From: Tepidimonas sp.
Lineage (GTDB): Bacteria > Pseudomonadota > Gammaproteobacteria > Burkholderiales > Burkholderiaceae_C
Reading direction: 5' to 3'
Assembly (NCBI GenBank): GCA_025054905.1
Contig: JANWZF010000091.1
Location: forward strand, 1-6,191
Length of the DNA stretch: 6,191 bases
Shown: positions 1 to 5,723 of the stretch, one piece after another
Numbering within the stretch: position 1 is the first letter of the stretch
How the letters are laid out: each line of letters starts with the position of its first letter
Translations under genes and position numbers: made by a program
Notes under the pieces: generated by a model
What the model was told of the DNA's origin: nothing
Database searches by the model: none
Seen by the model: the letters and a program-made list of their open reading frames with translations, nothing else

Positions 1-965
1 CGATCGGCAAACGCCTTGACGGCCTCGCGCGGCGAGCGCCGCAACCCGGATTGCGCAAAGGGATTGAACGGGATCAGGTTGACCTTGCACGCCACGCCGT
101 GGCCGCGGTGTCCCTGCAGCAGCGCGATCAGGCGCTCGGCATGCGCCGGGGTGTCGTTGACCCCATCCAGCATGCAGTACTCGAACGTGATGAAGTCGCG
201 CGGCGCCGCGGGCAAATAGCGCAGGCAGGCGTCCAACAGCTCGCTCAGCGGATACTTGCGATTGAGGGGCACCAGCTCGTTGCGCAGCGCGTCATCGGGG
301 GCGTGCAGCGAGACCGCCAGCGCCACCGGGCAGTCTTGGGCAAGCCGATCCATCATCGGCACGACGCCCGAGGTGGACACGGTCACACGCCGGCGCGACA
401 AGCCGTAGCCGTGGTCATCCAGCATGATGCGCAGTGCCGGCACCAGGGCAGCGTAGTTTTGCAACGGCTCGCCCATGCCCATCAGCACCACGTTGGAGAT
501 GACCCGCTCTGACGTGCCCAGGCGCTGGCGCAACGCGTGCTCGGCGTGCCAGAGCTGGGCGATGATTTCGCCGGTGGTCAGGTTGCGGCTGAAGCCCTGA
601 TGGCCAGTGGAGCAGAAGCGGCACCCCACCGCGCAGCCCGCCTGGCTCGAGACGCACAGGGTACCCCGATCGTCTTCGGGAATGTAGACGGCTTCCACCG
701 CATTGCCATCGCCGACATCGAACAGCCACTTGAGGGTGCCGTCGGCCGACGCCTGCTCGGTCAGCACCGGCAGACGGCGCACCTCGGCCACGGCGGGCAG
801 GCGCTCGCGCAGGTCACGCGCCAGGTCGGTCATGGCCTCAAAGCGCGCCACCCCCTTCTGGTGGATCCAGCGAAACAGCTGCACCGCGCGGAAACGCTTG
901 TGGCCCAGCCGCTCGCAGAAAGCGGCCAACCCCTCGAGGTCGAAGTCGAGCAAATTGGCCGTCAT
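1..965 (-). CDS. rlmN: RlmN, dual-specificity 23S rRNA A2503 / tRNA A37 C2-methyltransferase (radical SAM), C-terminus cut by window edge
   Basis: Cytoplasmic radical SAM enzyme that methylates C2 of A2503 in 23S rRNA and of A37 in some tRNAs, using two SAM molecules and a [4Fe-4S] cluster. Seen: 321 codons with no stop before the left edge. The E. coli protein has 384 residues, so roughly the last 50-60 are missing. The cluster motif CxxxCxxC is at C111, C115 and C118 (CAVGCRFC). C104 in TLCVSSQ sits seven residues earlier and matches a conserved cysteine of the family. Further family signatures are VYIPEDDRGTLC, MGMGEPL, RRVTVSTSGVVP, VSLHAPDD and the NLIPFNPF motif. The catalytic C-terminal cysteine (Cys355 in E. 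coli) lies beyond the edge, so an intact active site cannot be confirmed. The ATG at 965 is chosen because an ATG at 970 hits a stop at once. It lies 7 nt after the ndk stop with no clear Shine-Dalgarno, so it is probably co-transcribed with ndk. Confidence 0.97.
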   Translation of the reverse strand, partial: MTANLLDFDLEGLAAFCERLGHKRFRAVQLFRWIHQKGVARFEAMTDLARDLRERLPAVAEVRRLPVLTEQASADGTLKWLFDVGDGNAVEAVYIPEDDRGTLCVSSQAGCAVGCRFCSTGHQGFSRNLTTGEIIAQLWHAEHALRQRLGTSERVISNVVLMGMGEPLQNYAALVPALRIMLDDHGYGLSRRRVTVSTSGVVPMMDRLAQDCPVALAVSLHAPDDALRNELVPLNRKYPLSELLDACLRYLPAAPRDFITFEYCMLDGVNDTPAHAERLIALLQGHRGHGVACKVNLIPFNPFAQSGLRRSPREAVKAFAD

Positions 966-972
966 GACATGA

Positions 973-1398
973 TCAGCGCGAGTAAATCGCCATGCCGGGG
1001 AAGAAGAACGCGACTTCGGCCGCGGCGGTCTCCGGGGCGTCGGAGCCGTGCACCGCGTTGGCGTCGATGCTGTCGGCGAAGTCGGCACGGATGGTGCCTG
1101 GCGCCGCCTTCTTCGGGTCGGTGGCGCCCATCAACTCGCGGTTTTTGGCGATCGCGTTTTCACCCTCGAGCACCTGCACCATCACCGGGCCCGAGACCAT
1201 GAAATCGACCAGGTCCTTGAAAAACGGACGCTCGCGGTGCACAGCGTAGAACGCCTCGGCCTCGCGGCGCGACAGGTGCACCATCTTGGCTGCGACGATC
1301 TTGAGGCCCGCCGCCTCAAAACGGCTGTAAATCTGGCCGATGACATTCTTGGCAACGGCGTCGGGTTTGATGATGGAAAGGGTGCGTTCGATGGCCAT
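973..1398 (-). CDS. ndk: Nucleoside diphosphate kinase
   Basis: Transfers the gamma-phosphate of ATP to NDPs through a phosphohistidine intermediate, balancing NTP and dNTP pools in the cytoplasm. Seen: 141 residues, the usual bacterial length. The start is MAIERTLSIIKPDAV, with the conserved Lys at K11. The active-site motif NAVHGSD is at residues 114-120, with catalytic His at 117. The central RPFFKDLVDFM and GPVMVQVLEGENA segments and the GTIRADFADS phosphate-binding segment are all present. The ATG at 1398 gives the canonical N-terminus. The leader is AT-richer than its surroundings and has no obvious Shine-Dalgarno. The gene follows rluB by 42 nt and precedes rlmN by 7 nt. A -10-like TAAAAT overlapping the rluB stop could give it its own transcript in addition to read-through from rluD-scpB-rluB. 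Nothing looks damaged. Confidence 0.98.
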   Translation of the reverse strand: MAIERTLSIIKPDAVAKNVIGQIYSRFEAAGLKIVAAKMVHLSRREAEAFYAVHRERPFFKDLVDFMVSGPVMVQVLEGENAIAKNRELMGATDPKKAAPGTIRADFADSIDANAVHGSDAPETAAAEVAFFFPGMAIYSR

Positions 1399-1437
1399 GG
1401 TTGCTGATTTGGGATGTGATGATCAGATAAATTGGCT

Positions 1438-1443
1438 ATTTTA
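1438..1443 (-). promoter_or_regulatory. Possible -10 element for ndk-rlmN
   Basis: Read on the minus strand, TAAAAT matches the sigma-70 -10 consensus at 5 of 6 bases. It uses the TAA stop of rluB as its first half. It lies about 40 nt before the ndk ATG, inside a short AT-rich patch (about 1399-1443) that contrasts with the GC-rich rluB tail. No good -35 hexamer is found at 16-18 bp (GCATCC at 17 bp), so this is a weak inference. Confidence 0.3.
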
Positions 1444-2382
1444 GCTGCTGCGCGTGGCGCGGATGCCGTTGCCACGGCGTGCTGCAGGGGGCGCCGGCTG
1501 CGGCCGGCTGGGCCGCGGGCCCGCTCCACGTGGCACCCCGCGCCGCCGTGGCGGCTGCGGGCGCTGCGGCGGCGCCATGCCGGCTTGCCCCATCAGCTCG
1601 ATCACCGCAGCCGACTCGAGTTCCTGCCAGGCCCCGCGGCGCAGGCCGCGCGGCAGCAGCACGGTGCCGTAACGCACCCGGATCAGCCGACTGACCACGT
1701 GCCCCACCGCCTCGAACAGGCGGCGCACCTCACGGTTGCGCCCTTCGGCCAGGGTCACGCGGTACCAGCGGTTGGCTCCCTGGCCCCCGGCTTCTTCCAG
1801 CGCCAGCACGCGCGCCGGGCCGTCCTGCAGCGTCACCCCATCGAGCAGGCGCTGGCGCTCTTCGGCCGACAGGGCCCCCAGCACCCGCACCGCGTACTCG
1901 CGCTGCAGCCCGAAGCGCGGGTGCATCAGCCGGTTGGCCAGCTCGCCGCTGTCGGTGAACAGCAACAGGCCCTCGGTGTTGAGATCCAGTCGCCCCACCG
2001 CCATCCACTTGCCGCTGCGCAACCGTGGCAAGCGCGCAAACACGGTCGGCCGGTTCTGGGGATCGTCCAGCGTCACCACCTCACCCACAGGCTTGTGGTA
2101 AGCCAACACACGCGGCAGGCGGCTGGCTTCGGCGCGCCAGCGCACCGGCTTGCCATCCACCTTGATGACGTCGCCCGGGGCCACCCGCTGGCCCACGTGC
2201 GCAGGCTGTCCATTGACGCTGACGCGCCCGGCGGCGATGGCCTGCTCCATGTCGGCGCGAGAGCCCAGGCCGAGCTGGGCCAGCACCTTGTGCAACTTGA
2301 CCGACGATGCGGGCGTGGCCGCCGCACGGCGCTTGGGCCGCGTAGCAGGGCGCGGCGAGGCAGGGGCAGGGGCAGCGTTCAT
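1441..2382 (-). CDS. rluB: RluB-type 23S rRNA pseudouridine synthase (RsuA family), with disordered tails
   Basis: Isomerises uridine to pseudouridine in 23S rRNA; the E. coli RluB target is U2605 near the peptidyl-transferase centre. Seen: 313 residues. Residues 1-27 are an Ala/Pro/Arg-rich leader. An S4 RNA-binding domain follows at about 28-75 (VKLHKVLAQLGLGSRADMEQ, then VSVNGQPAHVGQRV). The RsuA-type catalytic domain covers about 90-265, with catalytic Asp D133 in GRLDLNTEGLLL and the EGRNREVRRLFEAVGH motif from 213. Residues from about 266 on are a very Arg/Pro/Gly/Ala-rich low-complexity tail. The S4 domain plus long basic tail favours RluB over RsuA or RluE; RluF is a less likely alternative. 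The ATG overlaps the scpB stop as ATGA, which indicates translational coupling. The usual scpB-rluB adjacency supports the name. Confidence 0.93.
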   Translation of the reverse strand: MNAAPAPASPRPATRPKRRAAATPASSVKLHKVLAQLGLGSRADMEQAIAAGRVSVNGQPAHVGQRVAPGDVIKVDGKPVRWRAEASRLPRVLAYHKPVGEVVTLDDPQNRPTVFARLPRLRSGKWMAVGRLDLNTEGLLLFTDSGELANRLMHPRFGLQREYAVRVLGALSAEERQRLLDGVTLQDGPARVLALEEAGGQGANRWYRVTLAEGRNREVRRLFEAVGHVVSRLIRVRYGTVLLPRGLRRGAWQELESAAVIELMGQAGMAPPQRPQPPRRRGVPRGAGPRPSRPQPAPPAARRGNGIRATRSS

Positions 2383-2957
2383 GGCGTGCTTTCAGAGGTC
2401 ACATCGGAAGCCGAACCCAGCCCGGGCAACTCCCGGGTCGGATCGGCAGGCTCGTCGATGGCGGGCAGCGCCTGCAGCGACGCCAGCCCCAGATCGTCCA
2501 GAAACTGGCGCGTGGTGGCGTACAGCGCCGGGCGGCCCACCGTTTCGCGGTGGCCGACGACTTCGATCCAGCCGCGCTCTTCGAGCTGGCGCAGGATGGA
2601 CGTGCCAACCGTCACGCCCCGGATGGCCTCGATGTCGCCGCGCGTCACCGGCTGACGGTACGCGATCACGGCCAGCGTTTCCAGCACCGCACGGCTGTAG
2701 CGGGGCGGCTTTTCCGGGTGCAGCCGCTGCAAAAACGGGTGCACCTGCGCGCGTGTCTGAAAGCGCCAGCCCCCCGCCACACACACCAGGGCCAGCCCCC
2801 GCGTTTCCCAGGCGCGCTGCAGCGCCTGCAGCGCGGCGTGCACGTCGCTGGCGGCCAACGCGCCGTCGAACAGCGCCACCAGCTCGGCCAGCGTCAGCGG
2901 CCGCCCGGCGCACAGCAGCGCCGCTTCCAGCACATGCTGCGCTTCGTCTCGGTCCAT
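2379..2957 (-). CDS. scpB: Segregation and condensation protein B (ScpB), SMC accessory subunit
   Basis: Winged-helix accessory protein of the SMC-ScpAB condensin complex. It dimerises, binds the ScpA kleisin, and helps compact and segregate the chromosome. Seen: 192 residues. The N-terminal winged-helix region starts LEAALLCAGRPLTLAEL. The second holds the family-defining block PPRYSRAVLETLAVIAYRQP (residues 84-103), followed by VTRGDIEAIRGV. Then comes LEERGWIEVVGHRETVGRPA with LYATTRQFLDDLGL (about 125-158). The tail from about 168 is acidic and probably flexible. The ATG at 2957 is 3 nt past the rluD stop. Its Shine-Dalgarno, GGTGGAG with GGAG 6 nt from the ATG, is made from the last Val-Val-Glu codons of rluD. 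The stop overlaps the rluB start. scpA is not beside it in this window, so the complex partner must be encoded elsewhere. Confidence 0.96.
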   Translation of the reverse strand: MDRDEAQHVLEAALLCAGRPLTLAELVALFDGALAASDVHAALQALQRAWETRGLALVCVAGGWRFQTRAQVHPFLQRLHPEKPPRYSRAVLETLAVIAYRQPVTRGDIEAIRGVTVGTSILRQLEERGWIEVVGHRETVGRPALYATTRQFLDDLGLASLQALPAIDEPADPTRELPGLGSASDVTSESTP

Positions 2958-2960
2958 GCG

Positions 2961-3986
2961 CTACTCCACCACTTCGCCGGGCTCGTCGACCGGCCAAAGA
3001 AGCGCGCGATTGTAGTGCAGCCCCAGCGCCGCGAGGGCCTGCTGCAGATCCGCGGGCAAAGGGCTTTCAAACGTCAGCCAAGCCCCACTGAGGGGGTGAC
3101 GAAACCCCAGCCGGGCCGCATGCAGCGCCTGCCGCTGCAGCCCCGCCAGCGGCCGCCCGCCGTACAGTCCATCGCCGACCAGCGGGTGCCCCAACCAGGC
3201 CAGATGCACCCGGATCTGGTGGGTGCGGCCGGTGTGCAAACGGCACCCCACCAGACTGGCCTGGCCATGGCCGGCCAGCCAGCGCAGATCGGTGCGTGCG
3301 GGCTTGGCCGCTGAGCTGGCAGCCGCATGCACGGCCATGCGCAGGCGCTGTCGGGGGTCACGGCCGATCGGCTCGGCCACCACCTGCTGCAGCGGACCGT
3401 CCCAGCAGCCGTGCACCAGCGCCACGTAGATGCGGCGCACCGTGCGCGCGGCGATGGCCGACACCAGAGCCTCATACGCCAGCGCGCTCTTGGCCACCAC
3501 CATCAGACCGCTGGTGTCCTTGTCGAGCCGGTGCACGATTCCGGCGCGCGGCAGCTCGGCCGCACGCCTGTGATGGGCCAGCAGGCCGTTGAGCAGCGTG
3601 GCGCTCCAGTGGCCGGCCCCCGGGTGCACCACCAGGCCCGCCGGCTTGTCCAGCACCAGCAGATGCTCGTCCTCGTACACGATCGGTAGCACCATCGGCT
3701 GCGGCAGGTAGGCGCTGGCTTGGGCGGTGGGACGCAGCTCCACCTCGACGCACTCGCCCACGCGCAGCTTGCGCGCCGGCTTAACCCCTGCCAATCCTTG
3801 CAGGCACACCGCGCCCTGCTCGATGAGCTGCTGTACATGGCTGCGCGACAAGCCCGACAATTGCGCGGCCAGCCAGCGATCCAGCCGCTGCCCGTGACCC
3901 GCCGCATCCACCGTCAGGACCCGTCGCTCGGCGCCGTCGTCCTCGCCCTCGGCCTCGGGGCGACTCACCTCTATAATTTTTTCCAT
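2961..3986 (-). CDS. rluD: RluD, 23S rRNA pseudouridine(1911/1915/1917) synthase
   Basis: Makes the three pseudouridines in helix 69 of 23S rRNA, at the subunit interface. Seen: 341 residues from the ATG at 3986. There is an acidic leader (about 10-20), then an S4 domain at about 32-80 (GQRLDRWLAAQLSGLSRSHV). The RluA-family catalytic domain has YEDEHLLVLDKPAGLVVHPG, then GIVHRLDKDTSGLMVVAK with catalytic Asp D155, and LHTGRTHQIRVHLAWLGHPL at 251-270. The S4 domain plus HRLDKDTSG motif and length fit RluD better than RluC or RluA. The frame stays open to a GTG at 4028, which would add 14 residues. The ATG is preferred because the GTG would run almost to the bamD start codon, and because E. 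coli RluD has an even shorter N-terminus. The Shine-Dalgarno is weak (GAG abutting the ATG). bamD is divergent upstream, and scpB follows after 3 nt. Confidence 0.95.
   Translation of the reverse strand: MEKIIEVSRPEAEGEDDGAERRVLTVDAAGHGQRLDRWLAAQLSGLSRSHVQQLIEQGAVCLQGLAGVKPARKLRVGECVEVELRPTAQASAYLPQPMVLPIVYEDEHLLVLDKPAGLVVHPGAGHWSATLLNGLLAHHRRAAELPRAGIVHRLDKDTSGLMVVAKSALAYEALVSAIAARTVRRIYVALVHGCWDGPLQQVVAEPIGRDPRQRLRMAVHAAASSAAKPARTDLRWLAGHGQASLVGCRLHTGRTHQIRVHLAWLGHPLVGDGLYGGRPLAGLQRQALHAARLGFRHPLSGAWLTFESPLPADLQQALAALGLHYNRALLWPVDEPGEVVE
2964..2970 (-). promoter_or_regulatory. Ribosome binding site of scpB inside the rluD 3' end
   Basis: GGTGGAG on the minus strand ends 6 nt before the scpB ATG. 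It is formed by the final Val-Val-Glu codons of rluD just before its TAG stop. This supports the ATG at 2957 and suggests translational coupling of rluD and scpB. Confidence 0.7.
3972..3977 (+). promoter_or_regulatory. Probable -10 element of the bamD promoter, within the rluD 5' end
   Basis: TATAAT, a perfect sigma-70 -10 hexamer in a region of very high GC, sits about 55 nt upstream of the bamD ATG. It would start transcription near 3984. The -35 region at 17-18 bp is poor (TCGGCC/CTCGGC), so the call rests on the -10 and its position. The same bases encode the Ile-Ile of the rluD N-terminus on the other strand, so part of the match could come from coding constraint. Confidence 0.45.
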
Positions 3987-3998
3987 CTCGTTTTGGCT

Positions 3999-4014
3999 GG
4001 CGCGGCTGCGCGCC
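3999..4014. other. Small GC-rich hairpin in the bamD-rluD leader
   Basis: GGCGCG and CGCGCC form a perfect 6-bp stem around the 4-nt loop GCTG. The hairpin lies 17 nt before the bamD ATG and 12 nt before the rluD ATG on the other strand. It would be in the 5' leader of both transcripts if their promoters are as proposed. In DNA this GC-rich such short stems arise easily by chance. Confidence 0.3.
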
Positions 4015-4031
4015 GTCTGGGGCGCCACCCG

Positions 4032-4850
4032 ATGAAACCTCGCACATTATCCGCCGCCACGGTGCGGCGCACCCTGCTGGCCACCGCACTGGCCGGCCTG
4101 CTGGCCGGCTGTGCCAGCGGCCCAGAAAAGGACCCCACCACTGGCTGGAGCCCCAACAAGCTCTACGCCGAGGCCATGGACGAGCGCGCCGCTGGCAACT
4201 ACGACAAAGCCATCCAGTACTTCGAAAAGCTCGAAGGCCGTGCCGCCGGCACCCCGCTGGCCCAGCAGGCGCAGCTGGAAAAGGCCTATGCCCATTACAA
4301 AAACGGAGAGCCTGCCCAGGCGGTGGCGACGCTGGACCGCTTCATGCGGCTGCATCCAGCCAGTCCGGCGCTGGACTACGCGCTCTACCTGAAGGGCCTG
4401 GTCAATTTCAACGACAACCTGGGGCTGTTCGGCTTCATCTCGCAGCAGGATCTTTCGGAGCGGGACCAAAAAGCGGCCAAGGATTCGTTTGAGGCGTTCA
4501 AGGAGCTTGTGGAGCGCTTCCCCGACTCGCGCTACGCCCCGGATGCGCGCCAGCGCATGGTTTACATCGTCAACGCGCTGGCGCAGTCCGAAGTCCACAT
4601 CGCGCGTTACTATTTCCGCCGGGGCGCTTACGTGGCAGCCATCAACCGAGCCCAGCTGGCCATCCGCGATTACCCGAACGCCCCCGCCGCCGAAGAGGCG
4701 CTGGTCCTGCTGTTCAAGTCGTATGAAGCCCTCGGGATGGATCAGCAGGCGCGCGATGCCCGGCGCGTTCTGGAAGCCAACTTCCCAGCCAGCCCGCTGC
4801 TGACCCGCGGCCTGCAGCGCGACAGCGGGCCGTGGTGGAAGCTCTGGTGA
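4032..4850 (+). CDS. bamD: BamD (ComL), outer-membrane protein assembly lipoprotein
   Basis: Essential lipoprotein of the BAM complex. With BamA it folds beta-barrel proteins into the outer membrane, acting on the periplasmic face. Seen: 272 residues. A lipoprotein signal peptide has basic residues at 4-13, a hydrophobic stretch TLLATALAGLLAG, and the lipobox LAGC with lipidated Cys at C27. Residues 28-29 are Ala-Ser, so nothing signals inner-membrane retention. The mature part is helical TPR-type: LYAEAMDERAAGNYDKAIQY at 44-63, QLEKAYAHYKNGEPAQAVATL at 81-101, the characteristic YLKGLVNFNDNLGLFGFI segment, then SFEAFKELVERFPDSRYAPD and ARYYFRRGAYVAAINRAQ. The tail ends PWWKLW. The ATG at 4032 gives a proper signal peptide; the frame is open further upstream to 3720, but that stretch is antisense to rluD. 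The Shine-Dalgarno is weak (GGGG 9 nt upstream). bamD is a single-gene unit, divergent from rluD and convergent with rplI. Confidence 0.97.
   Translation: MKPRTLSAATVRRTLLATALAGLLAGCASGPEKDPTTGWSPNKLYAEAMDERAAGNYDKAIQYFEKLEGRAAGTPLAQQAQLEKAYAHYKNGEPAQAVATLDRFMRLHPASPALDYALYLKGLVNFNDNLGLFGFISQQDLSERDQKAAKDSFEAFKELVERFPDSRYAPDARQRMVYIVNALAQSEVHIARYYFRRGAYVAAINRAQLAIRDYPNAPAAEEALVLLFKSYEALGMDQQARDARRVLEANFPASPLLTRGLQRDSGPWWKLW
4046..4051 (-). promoter_or_regulatory. Weak candidate -10 for rluD, inside bamD codons 5-7
   Basis: GATAAT on the minus strand matches the -10 consensus at 5 of 6 bases. It lies about 60 nt upstream of the rluD ATG, within the start of bamD. No recognisable -35 is seen at 16-18 bp. 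It is listed because no better rluD promoter is visible before 4100. Confidence 0.2.
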
Positions 4851-4869
4851 CACCGCAACGTCCGGTGTC
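4849..4869. other. Inverted repeat spanning the bamD stop codon
   Basis: GACACCG and CGGTGTC form a perfect 7-bp stem with a 7-nt loop. It begins at the second base of the bamD TGA stop. There is no T-run on either side, so it is not a classical intrinsic terminator. It could protect the bamD mRNA 3' end or help termination together with the two hairpins downstream. Confidence 0.4.
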
Positions 4870-4904
4870 CACGAAGCACCGATTCAGGCAGTCTCGAAGA
4901 CGAC

Positions 4905-4926
4905 GAGGCCGCCCGCAGGCGGCCTC
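4905..4926. terminator. Probable bidirectional terminator hairpin between bamD and rplI
   Basis: GAGGCCGCC and GGCGGCCTC form a perfect 9-bp, almost all-GC stem with the 4-nt loop CGCA, about 55 nt after bamD and 60 nt after rplI. On the minus strand it is followed by a modestly T-rich GTCGTCTTCG; on the plus strand there is no T tract. Its position between two convergent genes supports a terminator role, but the lack of a real U-run makes efficiency uncertain. Confidence 0.55.
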
Positions 4927-4941
4927 AAGCTGGCACGTAGT

Positions 4942-4969
4942 GGCTGGGATCGCCCAGACGATCCCAGCC
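4942..4969. terminator. Second terminator-like hairpin between bamD and rplI
   Basis: GGCTGGGATCG and CGATCCCAGCC form a perfect 11-bp stem with a 6-nt loop (CCCAGA). It lies 17 nt beyond the stop of rplI and 15 nt from the preceding hairpin. It is the first structure met by transcripts leaving rplI. No T-run follows on either strand. An 11-bp perfect stem in a short gap is unlikely to be chance. A role as transcript-end structure is the simplest reading. Confidence 0.5.
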
Positions 4970-4986
4970 TCGGTCAGCACGCCCGG

Positions 4987-5439
4987 TCAAACCGTCTCGC
5001 CCAGCACCTGGACGTTGACGTCGACCACGACATCGGTATGCAGACCCACCTGCACGGTGTAGTCGCCGACGTTTTTGAACACCCCGTTGGGCATGCGCAC
5101 CTGCGACTTGTGCACGGCAAAACCGGCTTTGACCAGCTCGGCGGCGATGTCATGGTTGGTCACCGAACCAAACAGACGACCGTCCACACCGGCCTTCTGC
5201 GTGATGCGCACGGTGTGCCCAGCCAGGCGTTCGGCCAACGCCTTGGCTTCAGCCAGCTTGGCAGCCGCGGCCTTCTCCAGTTCGGCGCGGCGGGCATTGA
5301 ACTCGTCGATGGCCGCCTGCGTGGCGCGGCGCGCACGGCCGGTAGGGATCAGGAAGTTGCGAGCGTAGCCGTCCTTGACCTTGACGATATCGCCGAGGTT
5401 GCCCAGGTTGACGACTTTTTCAAGCAGAATGACTTGCAT
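4987..5439 (-). CDS. rplI: 50S ribosomal protein bL9
   Basis: Ribosomal protein of the large subunit that binds 23S rRNA near the L1 stalk and extends outward from the ribosome. Seen: 150 residues, about the E. coli length. The N-terminal RNA-binding domain is MQVILLEKVVNLGNLGDIVK (1-20) then VKDGYARNFLIPTGRA (21-36). A long Ala/Glu/Lys-rich connecting helix covers about 41-73. The C-terminal domain has GVDGRLFGSVTNHDIAAEL (84-102) and ends VDVNVQVLGETV. The ATG at 5439 has a strong Shine-Dalgarno (AAGGAG, 9 nt spacing). It is the last gene of the rpsF-priB-rpsR-rplI operon, 14 nt after rpsR, and faces convergent bamD across a hairpin-bearing gap. Confidence 0.98.
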   Translation of the reverse strand: MQVILLEKVVNLGNLGDIVKVKDGYARNFLIPTGRARRATQAAIDEFNARRAELEKAAAAKLAEAKALAERLAGHTVRITQKAGVDGRLFGSVTNHDIAAELVKAGFAVHKSQVRMPNGVFKNVGDYTVQVGLHTDVVVDVNVQVLGETV

Positions 5440-5448
5440 GGCAGCGGG

Positions 5449-5454
5449 CTCCTT
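5449..5454 (-). promoter_or_regulatory. Strong ribosome binding site of rplI
   Basis: AAGGAG on the minus strand, 9 nt before the rplI ATG, shares one base with the rpsR TGA stop. A ribosome finishing rpsR would cover it, so coupled re-initiation is likely. Confidence 0.8.
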
Positions 5455-5723
5455 CAGACGCGGTGCTGGTCGGTGTACGGCAGCAGGGCCAGGAAGCGCG
5501 CACGCTTGATGGCGGTGGCCACCTGACGCTGAAAAATCGCGCGCGTGCCGGTCAGACGCGCCGGAATGATCTTGCCGTTTTCAGCGATGAAGTCTTTCAG
5601 CGTCTCGATGTCTTTGTAGTCCACCTCTTCGACGCCTGTGACGGTGAAGCGGCAGAACTTTTTGCGCTTAAAGAGAGGATTGCTGCTGGCCCGCTTGCCA
5701 ACATTACGTTGAGAGACAGCCAT
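5454..5723 (-). CDS. rpsR: 30S ribosomal protein bS18
   Basis: Small-subunit ribosomal protein that pairs with bS6 on the 30S platform. Seen: 89 residues beginning MAVSQRNVGKRASSNPLFKR. The conserved core KKFCRFTVTGVEEVDYKDIE holds a single Cys at 24. It is followed by NGKIIPARLTGTRAIFQRQ and the basic AIKRARFLALLPYTD C-terminus. The ATG at 5723 is chosen over an in-frame ATG at 5795 because the extra 24 residues do not resemble bS18. A Shine-Dalgarno (CAGGAA, 7 nt spacing) precedes it. The first 20 nt overlap the end of priB in another frame, and the ribosome binding site lies wholly inside priB. rplI follows after 14 nt. Confidence 0.98.
   Translation of the reverse strand: MAVSQRNVGKRASSNPLFKRKKFCRFTVTGVEEVDYKDIETLKDFIAENGKIIPARLTGTRAIFQRQVATAIKRARFLALLPYTDQHRV

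Noticed and set aside
537..1202. 221-codon plus-strand frame over rlmN and ndk
   Set aside because: Antisense shadow of two strongly conserved enzymes; the second half is an Arg/Pro-rich translation.
1432..2655. Long plus-strand open frame (407 codons) across the rluB and scpB region
   Set aside because: It is antisense to two clear genes, crosses their boundary, shows no recognisable domain, and is rich in His/Arg/Ala/Pro as expected for shadow frames in GC-rich DNA.
2150..3314. Two overlapping plus-strand open frames (313 and 254 codons) antisense to rluB, scpB and rluD
   Set aside because: Low-complexity Arg/Pro/Ala translations opposite well-identified proteins; no initiation signal or family resemblance.
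3720..4031. Upstream extension of the bamD frame by 104 codons
   Set aside because: It is antisense to rluD, and would bury the lipoprotein signal peptide deep inside the protein.
4047..4853. 268-codon minus-strand frame covering almost all of bamD
   Set aside because: It mirrors bamD codon structure; the translation has no recognisable motif, and bamD has a complete lipobox and TPR pattern on the plus strand.
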